DNA from: Tenacibaculum sp. 190130A14a
GTDB taxonomy: Bacteria; Bacteroidota; Bacteroidia; Flavobacteriales; Flavobacteriaceae
Assembly (NCBI RefSeq): GCF_964048965.1
Contig: NZ_OZ040189.1
Coordinates: 2,108,001 to 2,172,000, forward strand
Direction of reading: 5' to 3'
DNA: 64,000 nt
Under the pieces are notes generated by a model that searched no databases, was not told the DNA's origin, and saw only the letters and a list, made by a program, of their open reading frames with translations. Position 1 is the first letter of the stretch. Every line of letters begins with the position of its first letter. Positions 63,250-64,000 of this stretch are shown here, piece after piece. A program made the translations under genes and the position numbers.

Positions 63250-64000
63250 ATGTTAACTCACTTTTTAAATATAATTAAGTGGAAAAACTTGCTACATATT
63301 ACTGTAGTACAGTTTATGTTGAAATACTGCTTTTTATATGGCTACAATTTTGAAACGAAATTAAGCTTCGTAGACCTTATTTTACTATCTATAACTACAA
63401 CAAGTATATTAGCTTCCGGTTATTTATACAGCTACTATATTGATAACAAGAAAAGATACATGGAAATATTTTCTAAAGATCATGCAGTAAATATTGCAAT
63501 GATATTTGGAATTGTAGGCGTCTTTTTAGGCACCTATCTCTCTTTTTTTGTTGGAAAACCTTATTACAGTTTTATTTTTATTATTGCCTTGTTTGCACTA
63601 ATCAGTTACTATAAAACTGTTCGAACCAAAACCTTCTTTTCTAATATTGTTAATAGCTTCATTCGTATTTTTTCGGCTTTACTAGTTTGGTGGTTCGATT
63701 ATCCAGTAAGTTTAGACTCTCTTCAACTCGATTTATTTTTTCAAGTAGAAGTGATTGCTATGTCCTTTATTGCATACTCATTCTTTGCCAATATAATTCG
63801 TGGTATTTTATATAATATCAAATATATTGATAAAGACCATCAAAAAAAGCAACAAACACTACCTGTATTATTAGGAAGAAAAAGAGCAAAAAATATTGCC
63901 AATGCTATTTTGATTGGGTTACTTATTCTTACTGTAGTTATTTTGGTATTATTTATAAAAGATAAATTCATTAAAGCCATCATATTCATAACGGTAATTG
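63250..64000 (+). CDS. UbiA-family prenyltransferase-like membrane protein, 3' end outside window
   Basis: Frame open to the window edge (about 250 residues). Multiple hydrophobic helices, with the UbiA-like end pattern QQTLPVLLGRKRAKNIAN. The two aspartate-rich motifs are degenerate: the first, usually NDxxD, reads YLYSYYIDNKKR, and the second reads YNIKYIDKDHQ, keeping only one of the usual aspartates. So this is a divergent or catalytically altered member. It starts 1 base after smpB. Substrate unknown. Confidence 0.72.
   Translation, partial: MLTHFLNIIKWKNLLHITVVQFMLKYCFLYGYNFETKLSFVDLILLSITTTSILASGYLYSYYIDNKKRYMEIFSKDHAVNIAMIFGIVGVFLGTYLSFFVGKPYYSFIFIIALFALISYYKTVRTKTFFSNIVNSFIRIFSALLVWWFDYPVSLDSLQLDLFFQVEVIAMSFIAYSFFANIIRGILYNIKYIDKDHQKKQQTLPVLLGRKRAKNIANAILIGLLILTVVILVLFIKDKFIKAIIFITVI

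Noticed and set aside
1-64000. CRISPR array, rRNA or tRNA
   Set aside because: No regularly spaced repeats with unique spacers, no rRNA-like conserved stretch and no convincing tRNA arm were seen on reading; a dedicated scan (tRNAscan-SE, Infernal) would settle it.

Overview
The window is AT-rich, coding-dense DNA from a member of the Bacteroidota, most likely a marine Flavobacteriaceae species close to Tenacibaculum or Polaribacter. This rests on recognisable protein families (quinol NO reductase with Ric and a group III truncated haemoglobin, flavobacterial-type SpeA, DUF4956, YtxJ, RMD1/DUF155) and on Bacteroidota promoters of the TAnnTTTG type. I saw no rRNA, tRNA or CRISPR array. Genus assignment is inference.

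Layout. (1) 1-8000: end of an unknown gene, an unknown acidic protein, a LytS/LytTR two-component pair (minus), and divergently a three-gene run of secreted proteins: a beta-lactamase-fold protein without its catalytic residues, a PD40 propeller protein, and an esterase fused to an intact beta-lactamase-fold domain. (2) 8000-12450 (minus): a tight nitric oxide detoxification operon, Rrf2/NsrR-like regulator, small membrane protein, Ric, quinol NO reductase, truncated haemoglobin. A perfect palindrome overlaps the -33 element of its promoter. (3) 12460-17120 (minus): an AraC regulator, a lipoprotein fusing YceI and a catalase-like peroxidase, a PEP mutase-like enzyme, and a lipoprotein with redox-type repeats plus a cupredoxin domain. 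(4) 17647-20865: a large AsmA protein. (5) 20866-30321: accessory region. A PHP-ATPase of the TrlF/Ppl type, related to a known phage-defence family, sits between two copies of an imperfect direct repeat and next to a Tn554/RIT-like element of three overlapping tyrosine recombinases plus a TnpC-like coiled-coil protein.

(6) 30322-45437: a stress and polyamine block. An ATP-grasp/M14 hydrolase pair runs minus. Everything else runs plus: small secreted protein, short MscS channel, a structured leader, speA, speB, RMD1, a deoxyhypusine synthase-like enzyme, then small proteins (VOC, two TerB-like, universal stress protein), a CorA-like transporter, an ECF sigma factor, an MscS channel and a bactofilin. 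Four promoter-like sites with identical geometry (TGA-C near -35, CGTC or CGTT exactly 20 nt later) lie here, one directly before the sigma gene. One faces no gene but is followed about 90 nt later by a strong terminator, which predicts a sigma-dependent small RNA. Three small paralogous proteins are scattered through the same block. I consider this the best candidate for an undescribed system: an autoregulated ECF envelope or osmotic stress regulon with its own small RNA.

(7) 45800-64000: core genome: GNAT and PlsC-like acyltransferases, RmuC, GlyA, fumarylacetoacetase, an S41 peptidase, a DEAH helicase, YtxJ, ClpB, DUF4956 with an exported dikinase-like protein and a SixA-like phosphatase, OmpW, SmpB and the start of a UbiA-like membrane protein. 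Several clear terminators separate these units.

All calls come from reading the sequence and remembered family features; no database search was run.
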